33,030 nucleotides of DNA. Origin: a virus. Positions 19,787 through 28,230 of this stretch are shown here, in pieces. Below the pieces are notes generated by a model, which searched no databases, was not told the origin of the DNA, and saw nothing but the letters and a program-made list of their open reading frames with translations. Position 1 is the stretch's first letter. Every line of letters starts with the position of its first letter. The translations under genes and the position numbers were made by a program. The stretch is from positions 1-33,030 of IMG/VR virus record IMGVR_UViG_3300018476_000029. One strand, written 5' to 3'.

Positions 19787-20959
19787 TTACGGTTGGTCTT
19801 CCCAGTACTCAAACTCTCCGACGTCTTCCCACTCCTGGTTGAAGTCCCAGGAAGCCCAGGAACCAGGCGTGATGAATGTGTTGACAGTAAGAGTTGGGTA
19901 AGAACGTTCTCCTTCGGCGTCAGATATGCGAATCTGCTCTGTCACCTGCATGACGGTAGTGGTTCCTTCGTTGTCACGAACCTCTACCAAGTCGCCCAAG
20001 TAGTAGTGCAACTCGTAAACATACTGGCTGTACTGAGTTACCTCACCATCGAAGCCAACAAGAGCCCTCGCCTTGGCTAGCTCTTCTTTACCTCGCTGGA
20101 TCATCTTGTCCGATGCGTCAGGGTCGCCGACCTCAATATCGTCTGCCTTGATGAACAGAGCTCTTCGCTCAAAGCCCTCAACGAGAGGGTCGATGTCAAG
20201 ACCGTACACGATTTCGCTACCAGCTTTGGAGAACACATACGCCACGTTCTTGTACGAAGCTATGGATGACAAGTTCGTAGTGTTCTGCAAGTTGTCCAAG
20301 TCTGGACTGAATACAACCGCGGCTAGAGAAGTCTGACTGGTAGTCCTATTACTTCCCGTATATACGTCCCAGTACAACTCACCTGTGAACTCGTAGTAAG
20401 CCAAGCGGAAACCGAAATCATAGATCTTACACAGGTCTTGGATGGCCTTATAGACCGACATCATATCGATCTCGTACACGATAGTCTCAGAAGGCTCAGG
20501 GATGGTGTCTTCTGGGAATATAACATCGTCCTCGACCACGTTAGGGATAATGTCCCCAGCGTCTAGAATGCCCGTAACGCAAATATCGTGGAAGATTTGT
20601 TCTGCGACGGCCACGGGCTGACCCGTTAGGATCCACTTTGGAACCGTGTCCAAGTCGTCTAGAGTTCCCCTTGCGAGGCGATCCTCGAGAATCGATACGA
20701 TTTCTAGACCTTTGACGATGAGGATTTTCTTACCATCTTCGTCTGAGGTATCCTCGACAGTCTTTACCGTCATGATGCGAATCGAGTCGGTTACGGTGAT
20801 GTTAATGCCGTTTGGAAAACGATTCCTGTTCTCCAAAGTCGAGTTAAGCCTCAACTCGAAATCGCCGTAACCCTGAAAACGCTCAGTCCAGATAAGAGAC
20901 TCGTACTTGTCTACCATCAGGATTCGACGGTAAAGACTGTCGAGGATATACACGTCCAT
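19787..20959 (-). CDS. ReqiPepy6 Gp37-like minor tail protein (tail tip)
   Basis: A 390-residue protein that matches the siphovirus ReqiPepy6 Gp37-like family (PF14594). Seen are an opening DVYILDSLYRRILMVDKYES, then IWTERFQGYGDFELRL, then an acidic middle and DMMSVYKAIQDLCKIYDFGF, with YHYLGD-type strands (YELHYYLGDLVEVRD) near the end. These proteins form the hub at the tail tip, corresponding to the N-terminal part of tail-associated lysin proteins, and follow the distal tail gene. The C-terminal 25 residues are very acidic and Trp-rich. The ATG at 20959 overlaps the TAA of the distal tail gene (TAATG). Confidence 0.8.
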   Translation of the reverse strand: MDVYILDSLYRRILMVDKYESLIWTERFQGYGDFELRLNSTLENRNRFPNGINITVTDSIRIMTVKTVEDTSDEDGKKILIVKGLEIVSILEDRLARGTLDDLDTVPKWILTGQPVAVAEQIFHDICVTGILDAGDIIPNVVEDDVIFPEDTIPEPSETIVYEIDMMSVYKAIQDLCKIYDFGFRLAYYEFTGELYWDVYTGSNRTTSQTSLAAVVFSPDLDNLQNTTNLSSIASYKNVAYVFSKAGSEIVYGLDIDPLVEGFERRALFIKADDIEVGDPDASDKMIQRGKEELAKARALVGFDGEVTQYSQYVYELHYYLGDLVEVRDNEGTTTVMQVTEQIRISDAEGERSYPTLTVNTFITPGSWASWDFNQEWEDVGEFEYWEDQP

Positions 20960-21780
20960 TACAAGCCTCCGTATCGAGCCATGTAATCCAAGGTGTACGG
21001 AATCGGATCCCCGGTGGCGTAGAACCTAAATGCGTTTTCTCCTGGCAGGAACTCAACCCATTTAGACTGGGGGGATAGTGCGTACAGAATGGACGTCTGT
21101 GTAAACGCTCGTGTGAGGTAAACGTGTTTATCTCCAGTAATCGTGCTGATTGAAATTTCGTCGCCTGCTTCAAACTCCCCAACAAAGTCCATGTAGTGAC
21201 TAGTACTACCCGCAGCTGGGGTGTTATAAATAGTGAATTCGGTCAAGTCCCGATCCACAAACAGAGACAAAGTAATACCAGTCTCTACCGTTCCCTCGTA
21301 ATTGTATATGGTGTCCGTCGAGTCGTTGACAGTGAAACCATCGATTGGGATAGAGGATGGGTCCCTGAAGTCGGGATCGAAACACATGATTGAAACAACC
21401 GCTTTTGGTTCCTTGGTAAACTGAGGAGTGTCAAGCGATTCAACAATGCCTATAATCACAACTTCTAGATCGTCCAAGATAAAGTTGACGTACAGCTCGG
21501 ACTTAGGCATGAAGAACGAATATAGACGCTTTCTCAGATCCCAAACCGAAGTGGTTGTGTAGTCTGGGTCCAGACCAAGGTGGATAATCAGGTTCCTTGG
21601 GTCACGGCGTGCCGCGTGGAACTGAGCACCATCTTGCTGGGCGAAGTTTGAGGACGTCAAAGTGGCCTTTACGGGGTCCATTCCTTCAACGTCCTCAAGC
21701 ACCAGACCGTCTGTGAAATCGTCCAACGCAAGGGTGAGAAGATCGCCGCTGTTGTTGTAAATTTCTAGTCTGTTTAGCAT
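20959..21780 (-). CDS. Distal tail protein (Dit/Sipho_tail family)
   Basis: A 273-residue protein directly after the tape measure, the usual place of the distal tail protein. It has the family layout: an N-terminal strand set (RLEIYNNSGDLLTLAL, EDVEGMDPVKATLTSSNFAQ), a belt region with ARRDPRNLIIHLGLDPDYTT and VWDLRKRLYSFFMPKSELYV, then a central VVSIMCFDPDFRDPSSI stretch and a C-terminal galectin-like part. In the virion it forms the ring that joins the tail tube to the tip. The ATG at 21780 overlaps the stop of the tape measure gene (TAATG). Confidence 0.8.
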   Translation of the reverse strand: MLNRLEIYNNSGDLLTLALDDFTDGLVLEDVEGMDPVKATLTSSNFAQQDGAQFHAARRDPRNLIIHLGLDPDYTTTSVWDLRKRLYSFFMPKSELYVNFILDDLEVVIIGIVESLDTPQFTKEPKAVVSIMCFDPDFRDPSSIPIDGFTVNDSTDTIYNYEGTVETGITLSLFVDRDLTEFTIYNTPAAGSTSHYMDFVGEFEAGDEISISTITGDKHVYLTRAFTQTSILYALSPQSKWVEFLPGENAFRFYATGDPIPYTLDYMARYGGL

Positions 21781-24700
21781 TATGCGGCCAACGCTCCCTT
21801 CGCGACGGACAACTGGTTCTTCGTGTTCCTATAGATTTCTGCCGCAGACAGAGCCTTCGGCGAGGTGTTGTTCTGAGTGAACTGGAACGTGTCTCCAGTG
21901 GATACTGTTGTTGCCGAGGCTTCAGCATTCTCTTGCACTCCAACGGAGGCTGTCGTAGCTGATGCCGAAGTAACGCCGATCTGGAGTGGGTTGGATGCTA
22001 GCGCACCAGGAATCTGACTTGCATCTCGCCTGAACTGCGCCAGGTCCAACACAGGTGCGATGGTTGGTGACGTGTCTACTTCACTGCTAATTGCCTCAGA
22101 CATGCCAGATAGAGTGTTCCTCATTGTCTCCATAGCAATGTCTGCAACTCCAGCAGCCGACTTCTCCACAAGATGAGAGTACTTGTCGAGACCAATAGCC
22201 AAGCCCTCGTCAGAGAACTTACCGACCTTGATGAACTCCGTGGCCGGTGAGTTAATACCCAAGACGTCCATGGCGGCGTTCAAGGCACTCTGAGCCACGT
22301 TCCTTGCAGCGTTGATGATTTGACCTATGCCTGAGTTAAGACCCTTGATCATGCCTCTAATGATGGCAATACCTAGGTCTGCTCCAGCTTTACCTAGCTT
22401 CTCCGAGTTATCATCGATGGCCTTAGTGATGCCCTTGATGAACTTGAAGATAAGGTCGACACCGGACTGAATAACCTTTGGCAGATTGTCACCAACAGCC
22501 TTGAGGTATGCTTGAATAACCTCTGTTGCGACTGTAACAATCTTACCAATATTGTCCCGGATACCCTTGAGTATACCAAGGACGATCTTAAGTCCTGCGT
22601 CGACGAACTTGGGTATCGCTATGATCATCGCGTCAAGAAGCAGAATAAGAAGATCGACCACAGCCTTCACAAGCTTAGGTGCGATCTTAGCTATTCCATC
22701 GATAAGGGCTACGATGATCTTTACTACCGCAGCCACAATCTCTGGCGCCGCTTCTGCAATGATCTTGATTAGCAGAATAAGAGCTAGTCCAAGCTGCTCT
22801 ACTAGCATCGGTATCATGCCAATAACAGCACTAACCAAAGCCACGATAGCTGCCGTACCTGCTGCTCCTGCAATGCTCAGGGCTGTTAGACCCGCGGCGA
22901 ACAAGAACACGCCGGCCCCTGCGAGAGCAAGTCCAGCGCCGATAAGAGCGATTGCAATGCCCAGACCAAGCATGGCCGGAATAACTGGCGTTAGTAGAGC
23001 GGCCGCCACACCAAGGACAGTGAATGCCAGAGCCAAGGCGCCTAGACCCTTGAGGATCTCACCCCATGACATGTTGCCTAGCTGCAGGAGAACCGCTGTG
23101 AGGATCGTCAGAGCCCCAGAAACGATAATCAGAGCTAAAGCGCCTGGGATAGCTCCAGACATGGCAGTAACAGCAACTCCGATAATAAGAAGAGCTCCGG
23201 CAAGAGTAACCAACCCCTTGGCTATCTCTTCCCAAGACATAGAGCCCATCTTCTTTACTGCATCAGCAATATAGCCTAGAGACAAGGCCACGATGAGAAT
23301 AGCAGCTGCAGATAGAGGTGCTGTTGGTGCAAAGTCAGATAGAACAACTAGCGCGGCCGTAATAAGCGTAAGTGCCGTAGCTAGTACAACTAGACCCGCG
23401 CCAATATCGGCCCAGCTCATTCCACCCATCTTGGCTACCGCGTCGGCAATCATGCCTAGTGAGGCAGCTACGATGAGAATTGACGCTGCTGATAGAATTG
23501 CCGTTGGCGCCGCATCTGACAGAATAACCAGTGCTGCAGATATCAAACCGAGAGATACTGCCATGATGGCCAGACCCTTGCCGACGTTCTCCCAGGATAT
23601 AACTGAGAGATCGGCTATTGCGCTTGCGAGGATCTTTATGCCCGCGGCTATAAGAATAAGACCGGCGCCAGCGAGTATCCCTCCGGCATTGACCTGAGCG
23701 AACTTGGTGAACAGAGATAGGCTAGCAAGGATGGCCCCAACGCCGACTAGACCCTTAGACATTTCCTCCCAGCCTAGACCGGAAAGGTCTTTAACTGCAC
23801 TTGCGAGTATCTTGATCCCCGCCGACAGAATAACAAGTCCGGCTGCTGTGGACACAAGCCCTGCTGATGGAGGCATGAATTTAACTGCGGCAACTACAGC
23901 GGCGAGAAGGGCCGTGACACCAACCAAGCCTCTGGCTAGTTCCTGCCAATCAAGCTCCGATAGCTGCTTAACAGATATAGCAAGGATTCCTACCGCCACA
24001 GCTAGAGCACTCAAAGTGGCAGCAGCCACCATCACTTTCAGCACATTGGTTGTTCCGAATTTCTCCAGAACAATCAACGCACCGATAAGCTGAGTGAACA
24101 TAACACCAAGCGACGTGAGAGCTCTGCTCAGACCCGCGGCATCCACCTGAGACAGTACTAGAACTGCTGCTGCAAGAACACCAACAGCAAGCGCGATCTG
24201 CAGAAGCGTTGCGGCACGCAGAGTGTTCTGCATGGCGCCCAGCGTTCCAGTAAGACCGTCGATGATGCCTCTAGCTTGGTCCAGAATTCCTTGCCGACCA
24301 AATATCTTTGTCAAGGCGATGACCAGTGTAGCGATCAGACCTGTATTGACTATCCCGAGAAGGTCCTGGAGATTAAGACCTCCGACACCCGAGTTGAACT
24401 GGCTAAAGAACTCTGCGAACTTAGAGGCCAAGGGAGCAAACATGTCCCAAACACGGCCGAATACCGATACGACCTTGTCCCAGACATAAGCCACAGTCTC
24501 GCCGAGACCTGTCAGGGGATTAAGACTGGCAGTAAACTTGGCTAGGTTGTCTACAGCCTCAGTAGCGTCAAAGCCGTCGAAGAGCTTTGCTACGTAGCTG
24601 GTTAGTTGGCCTATGAGTTTGATCGGGATAGACAGAACGGCCTTTAGACCGGAGAAGAACTTGTTAAGTCCTTCGCCATCGTTAATGGCCTTCCTCAAAG

Positions 24701-26171
24701 CAACTAGGAAATCTCCGATGTTGGCTGTGATCTCGAGGAAGGATCCACTTCCATCGAACATCATCCCAATAAGATCGAAGAACACACTAGCTATACGCTT
24801 TACAATATCCCAGCCAATACCCAAGATCGAAAACAATCCGGCGAAAGTCCTCCGGAGGTTATCCATGGTATCTTCACCGAGACGGGCTCCGCTGAAGAAA
24901 TCACGGATAGCGACTGTGATCTCGTAGAGACGCTGACCTGTGGTGGCAGGGAATACGTCCCTAAAGGCTTTTCCAATGGGGACGAGAATTTCCATCAAGT
25001 CATTGAATGCGAGACTAATGGCCTCGATTATGACTTTACGTCCGCCAAGCTCTTTCCAGTCTCCAAGAACTTTGTTGCGGGCGTCGGCAGAAGCCTCGAT
25101 GAACCCACCGAGAACATCGTAGACACCCGTGAACAGAGACTTAGCTTCCTCAAAATCTCCAAATATAAGCTGCCAAGTCTTAGACCAGCCAGATCCAGCT
25201 GCTTCCTGAAGCGTGTTGAGAAGCTGAGAGAAAGTCTTGATCTTCGTCGCAGCATCCTGAGCCGTTTGGCCCATTCTGATGATTCCTGCGATTTGATCCT
25301 TGTTGTAGCCCATTGATTTCAACTGGGCTTCAGACAAGTCACCGGTGAACTTGGCTAGGGTCTCGGTGAGGATCTCTCCTGTAAGCCAACCGTTTTCAAG
25401 CGTTGACCGGAAGCTTCCGGCCTCCTTGACCATCTTGTCTACCGCTACGCCATGAATACGCGCGGTTTCCATCAAGGCGTCCTGGAAAACCTTTCCACCC
25501 ATGCCAGCATTGACGACTGAGTTCCAGTCCATCAATGTTACCTTACCCGCGGCTAGTGCCTGGGAAAGCTGGTACATAGCGGTGGAGGCTTGTTGGGCGT
25601 TAGAGCCCGATACAGCGGCAAGGTTCGCAATGCCCTTGATGGCTTCTGTAGCAACATCCAGACTTACACCGGCAGCCGTGAAGGTACCGATGTTTCGGGC
25701 CATCTCACCGAAGTTATAGATGGTCTTGTCTGAGTACTCATTAAGAACTCTCAAAGCCTCGTTGACGTCATCGAGGCCGGTATTTTCCCATTGAGTATTC
25801 GAGAGGATGGTCTGGATCGAGTTTAGGTTTGTTTCGTACTCGTCGAGACCTGACTTGATCGGATCAATCGTCAGAGATTTGACTAGATTTCCGCCAACAA
25901 GCACAGCCTGATGCGCAATGGTAGCCAGTGCCGTAATGGCAACCACAGACATAGCTTTGAAGCGACCAGCGATCTCGTCTACTGCGGTAGCAATATGCCC
26001 GAGCTTTACGCCATTCGCAGCTGCAGAAACGTCCGTGAGGCCTTTGGTGGCTCCCTCGAGCTTAAGGCTCTTGTTCAGAGCGGACAAAGAATCTGTCGTT
26101 TGCTTAACGCCGCTCTCGAACTGAGCATTGTCGAACGACATATGCACGACGCGATCGTCAATGCTGCTCAT
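21780..26171 (-). CDS. Tail tape measure protein
   Basis: A 1463-residue protein that sets tail length and is ejected with the DNA. Residues about 1-350 carry the tape-measure core (DPIKSGLDEYETNLNSIQ, TFTAAGVSLDVATEAIKG, and GMGGKVFQDALMETARIHG), common to Gram-positive phages. Residues about 675-1095 hold strongly hydrophobic tandem repeats (separate entry). Residues about 1130-1330 are long amphipathic helices. Near the C-terminus, GINSPATEFIKVGKFSDEGL matches the usual SPSxxFxxxG.yxxeGLxxGL end. I place the start at ATG 26171, which overlaps the TGA of the gp10-like gene (ATGA); a GTG 21 bases upstream lies inside that gene. Confidence 0.9.
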   Translation of the reverse strand: MSSIDDRVVHMSFDNAQFESGVKQTTDSLSALNKSLKLEGATKGLTDVSAAANGVKLGHIATAVDEIAGRFKAMSVVAITALATIAHQAVLVGGNLVKSLTIDPIKSGLDEYETNLNSIQTILSNTQWENTGLDDVNEALRVLNEYSDKTIYNFGEMARNIGTFTAAGVSLDVATEAIKGIANLAAVSGSNAQQASTAMYQLSQALAAGKVTLMDWNSVVNAGMGGKVFQDALMETARIHGVAVDKMVKEAGSFRSTLENGWLTGEILTETLAKFTGDLSEAQLKSMGYNKDQIAGIIRMGQTAQDAATKIKTFSQLLNTLQEAAGSGWSKTWQLIFGDFEEAKSLFTGVYDVLGGFIEASADARNKVLGDWKELGGRKVIIEAISLAFNDLMEILVPIGKAFRDVFPATTGQRLYEITVAIRDFFSGARLGEDTMDNLRRTFAGLFSILGIGWDIVKRIASVFFDLIGMMFDGSGSFLEITANIGDFLVALRKAINDGEGLNKFFSGLKAVLSIPIKLIGQLTSYVAKLFDGFDATEAVDNLAKFTASLNPLTGLGETVAYVWDKVVSVFGRVWDMFAPLASKFAEFFSQFNSGVGGLNLQDLLGIVNTGLIATLVIALTKIFGRQGILDQARGIIDGLTGTLGAMQNTLRAATLLQIALAVGVLAAAVLVLSQVDAAGLSRALTSLGVMFTQLIGALIVLEKFGTTNVLKVMVAAATLSALAVAVGILAISVKQLSELDWQELARGLVGVTALLAAVVAAVKFMPPSAGLVSTAAGLVILSAGIKILASAVKDLSGLGWEEMSKGLVGVGAILASLSLFTKFAQVNAGGILAGAGLILIAAGIKILASAIADLSVISWENVGKGLAIMAVSLGLISAALVILSDAAPTAILSAASILIVAASLGMIADAVAKMGGMSWADIGAGLVVLATALTLITAALVVLSDFAPTAPLSAAAILIVALSLGYIADAVKKMGSMSWEEIAKGLVTLAGALLIIGVAVTAMSGAIPGALALIIVSGALTILTAVLLQLGNMSWGEILKGLGALALAFTVLGVAAALLTPVIPAMLGLGIAIALIGAGLALAGAGVFLFAAGLTALSIAGAAGTAAIVALVSAVIGMIPMLVEQLGLALILLIKIIAEAAPEIVAAVVKIIVALIDGIAKIAPKLVKAVVDLLILLLDAMIIAIPKFVDAGLKIVLGILKGIRDNIGKIVTVATEVIQAYLKAVGDNLPKVIQSGVDLIFKFIKGITKAIDDNSEKLGKAGADLGIAIIRGMIKGLNSGIGQIINAARNVAQSALNAAMDVLGINSPATEFIKVGKFSDEGLAIGLDKYSHLVEKSAAGVADIAMETMRNTLSGMSEAISSEVDTSPTIAPVLDLAQFRRDASQIPGALASNPLQIGVTSASATTASVGVQENAEASATTVSTGDTFQFTQNNTSPKALSAAEIYRNTKNQLSVAKGALAA
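23055..23954 (-). repeat. Tandem hydrophobic repeats inside the tape measure
   Basis: Five to six units of about 56-60 residues. Each opens with a Trp-containing block: LDWQELARGL, LGWEEMSKGL, ISWENVGKGL, MSWADIGAGL, MSWEEIAKGL, MSWGEILKGL, with intervals of 59, 59, 60, 60 and 56 residues. Each continues with a hydrophobic stretch rich in Ala, Leu and Ile. A weaker unit seems to precede the first. The repeats are best read as protein-level repeats; DNA copies have diverged. Confidence 0.75.
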
Positions 26172-26545
26172 GCAGAGATCACCACCTTCCACACCTCGGC
26201 TGCGAGTTGATCAAATATAGGTCTCATTGCGGGGTTGATGTAATCTCTCCCTTGGACGTATCCGCCGGTTCCTGTGCCATGGCCGAATTGAATCGCGATA
26301 GCCACAAGGTGTCCGTTCTCAATATCGCTGTTGGTCCAGGATATCGTGTACTTCCCGCCCTTACCGCTGATAACAAACCCCCAAGATCCTGCTGCAATTC
26401 CAGAGTCCCTAGGTGTTGCTGCGGCAAGAGCGGAAACGCCCATTTTTCCGTAACTTCGCATTACGGCCTGAATATCCGCTTTACCCAACCTTTTCAAGAA
26501 CGCCTCCGTCTTGGCGAAGGAGCCACTTGTAGTTACTTTGATCAT
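26168..26545 (-). CDS. HK97 gp10-like tail/neck protein
   Basis: A 125-residue protein of the HK97 gp10-like family. Seen are VMRSYGKMGVSALAAATPRD, SGIAAGSWGF, then SWTNSDIENGHLVAIAIQFG and HGTGTGGYVQGRDYINPAMR, the usual GHGTxxGGYVxGxDYINPA end. Such proteins act in head-tail joining or tail completion and usually lie right after the capsid genes. Here the gene lies immediately before the tape measure, more than 4 kb from the other connector genes. The ATG at 26545 has AAAGGAGG 4 bases upstream. The stop overlaps the tape measure start (ATGA). Confidence 0.75.
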   Translation of the reverse strand: MIKVTTSGSFAKTEAFLKRLGKADIQAVMRSYGKMGVSALAAATPRDSGIAAGSWGFVISGKGGKYTISWTNSDIENGHLVAIAIQFGHGTGTGGYVQGRDYINPAMRPIFDQLAAEVWKVVISA

Positions 26546-26566
26546 GGCGCCTCCTTTGAAGGTTGA

Positions 26567-27487
26567 TTAGGTTTGGACAGCGATCCAGAAAACGCTCGTT
26601 GAGGTCGTGTTGGTTCGGTAAATATAAGCGTCGAAGCCGGAAGTATTCACGTTAGCTGCCGCACATTCGATGACTGTGGAACCAGGAACGCTTGTGCTGG
26701 CCGATACCGTTACTGCTGGGTTAGACGTGAATCTACCGACTGGGAAAGTAACGTGCCCTAAGGTGGGCGTGTTCGCAACCGGCGTGATGGCAACGACACC
26801 TGAGGCAATTCTAGGAAACACACCACCAAACGCGTTAGCAACGTTCGCTGGAGTGGACGCCCGGCTAGTGTCTGTTCCTGCTGCGAATTCAGCGTTTGTT
26901 GCCAGTTCTACTTTCCCCTGAGTGGTCTCATTAGCAGAAGGAACGGCAGCTGCAGCATTAGCAGTGATAGCGGCAGCAACACCAGCCGGAGTAGTCGCCC
27001 TAGTGGTGTCTGTGCCTGTAGTAGTTTCAGCATTAGTTGCAAGCTCGACTCTACCTTGAGTGGTGTCGGTGGCTGTAGGAACTTGACTCTGAACGGCGGC
27101 AGCAACACCTGCTGGAGTTGTAGCTCTTACCGTATCCGTACCCGTGATGGTTTCTGCGCTAGTAGCAAGCTCAACGATGCCCTCGACGGTCGTAGAGGCA
27201 TCTGGGACGGCGGGGATCGCTCCGATAGCCGCTGCGACACCTGCAGGTGTAACAGCTCTCTCAGTATCTGTTCCCGTAGTAGTTTCCGCCGTTGTCGCAA
27301 GTTCGACGATTCCCTGAACCGTCTCGGATGCAACTGGTATAGTGGCCAAAGCAGAGCCCGCATCTATCTCAGTCCCATCGTGTTGGACTAGGATAAGGTG
27401 ACCCGAACCATCGATATGCCCGTCCACGACTGAGGTATCCTCAATCTCCTGCATTCTTTCCGAGTCAAAGACTTGTACGGTACCCAT
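26567..27487 (-). CDS. Tail fibre protein with four tail-fibre repeats
   Basis: A 306-residue protein. Residues 1-50 are an N-terminal part (FDSERMQEIEDTSVVDGHID). Residues about 53-219 are four tandem repeats of about 42-46 residues with the core TVQGIVELAT.AETTTGTDT.RA.TPAGVAAA, the phage tail-fibre repeat pattern (PF03406-like). Residues about 222-306 are a C-terminal beta-rich domain (TFPVGRFTSNPAVTVSASTS, then TVIECAAANVNTSGFDAYIY) that resembles fibre-tip or H-type-lectin-like binding domains. It is probably trimeric and involved in host contact. Its position upstream of the tape measure is unusual, as fibre genes normally follow it. The ATG at 27487 has GGAGG 4 bases upstream. Confidence 0.75.
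   Translation of the reverse strand: MGTVQVFDSERMQEIEDTSVVDGHIDGSGHLILVQHDGTEIDAGSALATIPVASETVQGIVELATTAETTTGTDTERAVTPAGVAAAIGAIPAVPDASTTVEGIVELATSAETITGTDTVRATTPAGVAAAVQSQVPTATDTTQGRVELATNAETTTGTDTTRATTPAGVAAAITANAAAAVPSANETTQGKVELATNAEFAAGTDTSRASTPANVANAFGGVFPRIASGVVAITPVANTPTLGHVTFPVGRFTSNPAVTVSASTSVPGSTVIECAAANVNTSGFDAYIYRTNTTSTSVFWIAVQT
26831..27331 (-). repeat. Tandem repeats encoding the fibre repeats
   Basis: Four DNA-level imperfect repeats of about 126-138 bases. The codons for TTTGTDT and TTPAGVAAA recur in near-identical form, for example around 27000, 27130 and 27260. They could allow recombination that changes repeat number. Confidence 0.65.
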
Positions 27488-27499
27488 GAGGCCTCCTTC

Positions 27500-28216
27500 C
27501 TAGAACGAACTTATCGTATAAGTGTGGGTGTCGATTTGAACAACGGAAGACCAGGATATAGTCCATAGATTAGGATCGGTCTCGAAGACGACATCGTCCG
27601 GACCCTCTATCTCCCATAGACCACCACCGAGATCAGTAACTCGAAGCGTGGCGTTAGCTTCGAACAGCGTTAGAACTTCATCAGGCAATGGAAGACGTGC
27701 GTCAGCAGAATCAGACCCATAGATGATGTCTTCTAGAGCTTCTATTGCTGAGTCATATGCAACATCTGTGTCTATGACCAAATGCGAGATCCTACCATAC
27801 CCGGTCATTGCTTCTGGCTTACAGGTGAAGCCCCATCTATGAATCTCCGGGTCCAATGGGGACTGTCTGTAGGAATATCCCTCCGGGGAAATTCGCACAT
27901 TGTAAACCAGATGAATATAGGAACCAGTCCGATAACTGAATCCAAAATTACTAGGGCGAACCGGCACTAGAACGTTGGAATAGAAAGTTTCAGGATATGA
28001 GTAAGCCTCAATAGACCCGGCGAACTTTCCAGCACCTCGGTGGTTCCTATAGGCGACTCCATCAATATACAGAGTCTTATCGTCGATGTCTTCTGGCTGC
28101 TCTATGACTGAGGTCAACCCATTCCAGACTTCGCCTGAGCCCGAAAGCGGATAATACACGCCTTGGTCTAGATCAGCCTGATACGGCCTTGTTTGATCCC
28201 AAATAAGCCTGGAAAT
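27500..28216 (-). CDS. Third major-tail-protein paralogue, probable AUU start
   Basis: A 238-residue protein homologous to the major tail protein: VWNGLTSVIEQPED, LYIDGVAYRN, GSIEAYSYPETF, FGFSYRTG, IHLVYN, HLVIDTDVAYDSAIEALEDI and IYGSD...LPLPDEVLTLF. It ends in an unrelated tail of about 50 residues (RVTDLGGGLWEIEG...). The first normal start is a GTG at 28159, but reading upstream continues the alignment: SRLIWDQTRPYQADLDQGV aligns with ARLVWD...ETGVDRGV of the second paralogue. The codon that aligns with the paralogues' Met is ATT at 28216, with AGGAGG 9 bases before it and no ATG, GTG or TTG near. A CTG at 28222 is the alternative. Role: tail tube, decoration or fibre base. Confidence 0.7.
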   Translation of the reverse strand: MSRLIWDQTRPYQADLDQGVYYPLSGSGEVWNGLTSVIEQPEDIDDKTLYIDGVAYRNHRGAGKFAGSIEAYSYPETFYSNVLVPVRPSNFGFSYRTGSYIHLVYNVRISPEGYSYRQSPLDPEIHRWGFTCKPEAMTGYGRISHLVIDTDVAYDSAIEALEDIIYGSDSADARLPLPDEVLTLFEANATLRVTDLGGGLWEIEGPDDVVFETDPNLWTISWSSVVQIDTHTYTISSF

Positions 28217-28230
28217 GGTCAGTCACCTCC

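Noticed and set aside
22552-23274. Plus-strand open frame (240 codons) opposite the tape measure
   Set aside because: Low-complexity Ala/Ile/Arg/Pro composition is the antisense image of the Ala/Leu-rich repeats.
26831-27331. Possible CRISPR array
   Set aside because: The repeats are in-frame, imperfect, 126-138 bases long and encode tail-fibre repeats; there are no short repeat-spacer units.
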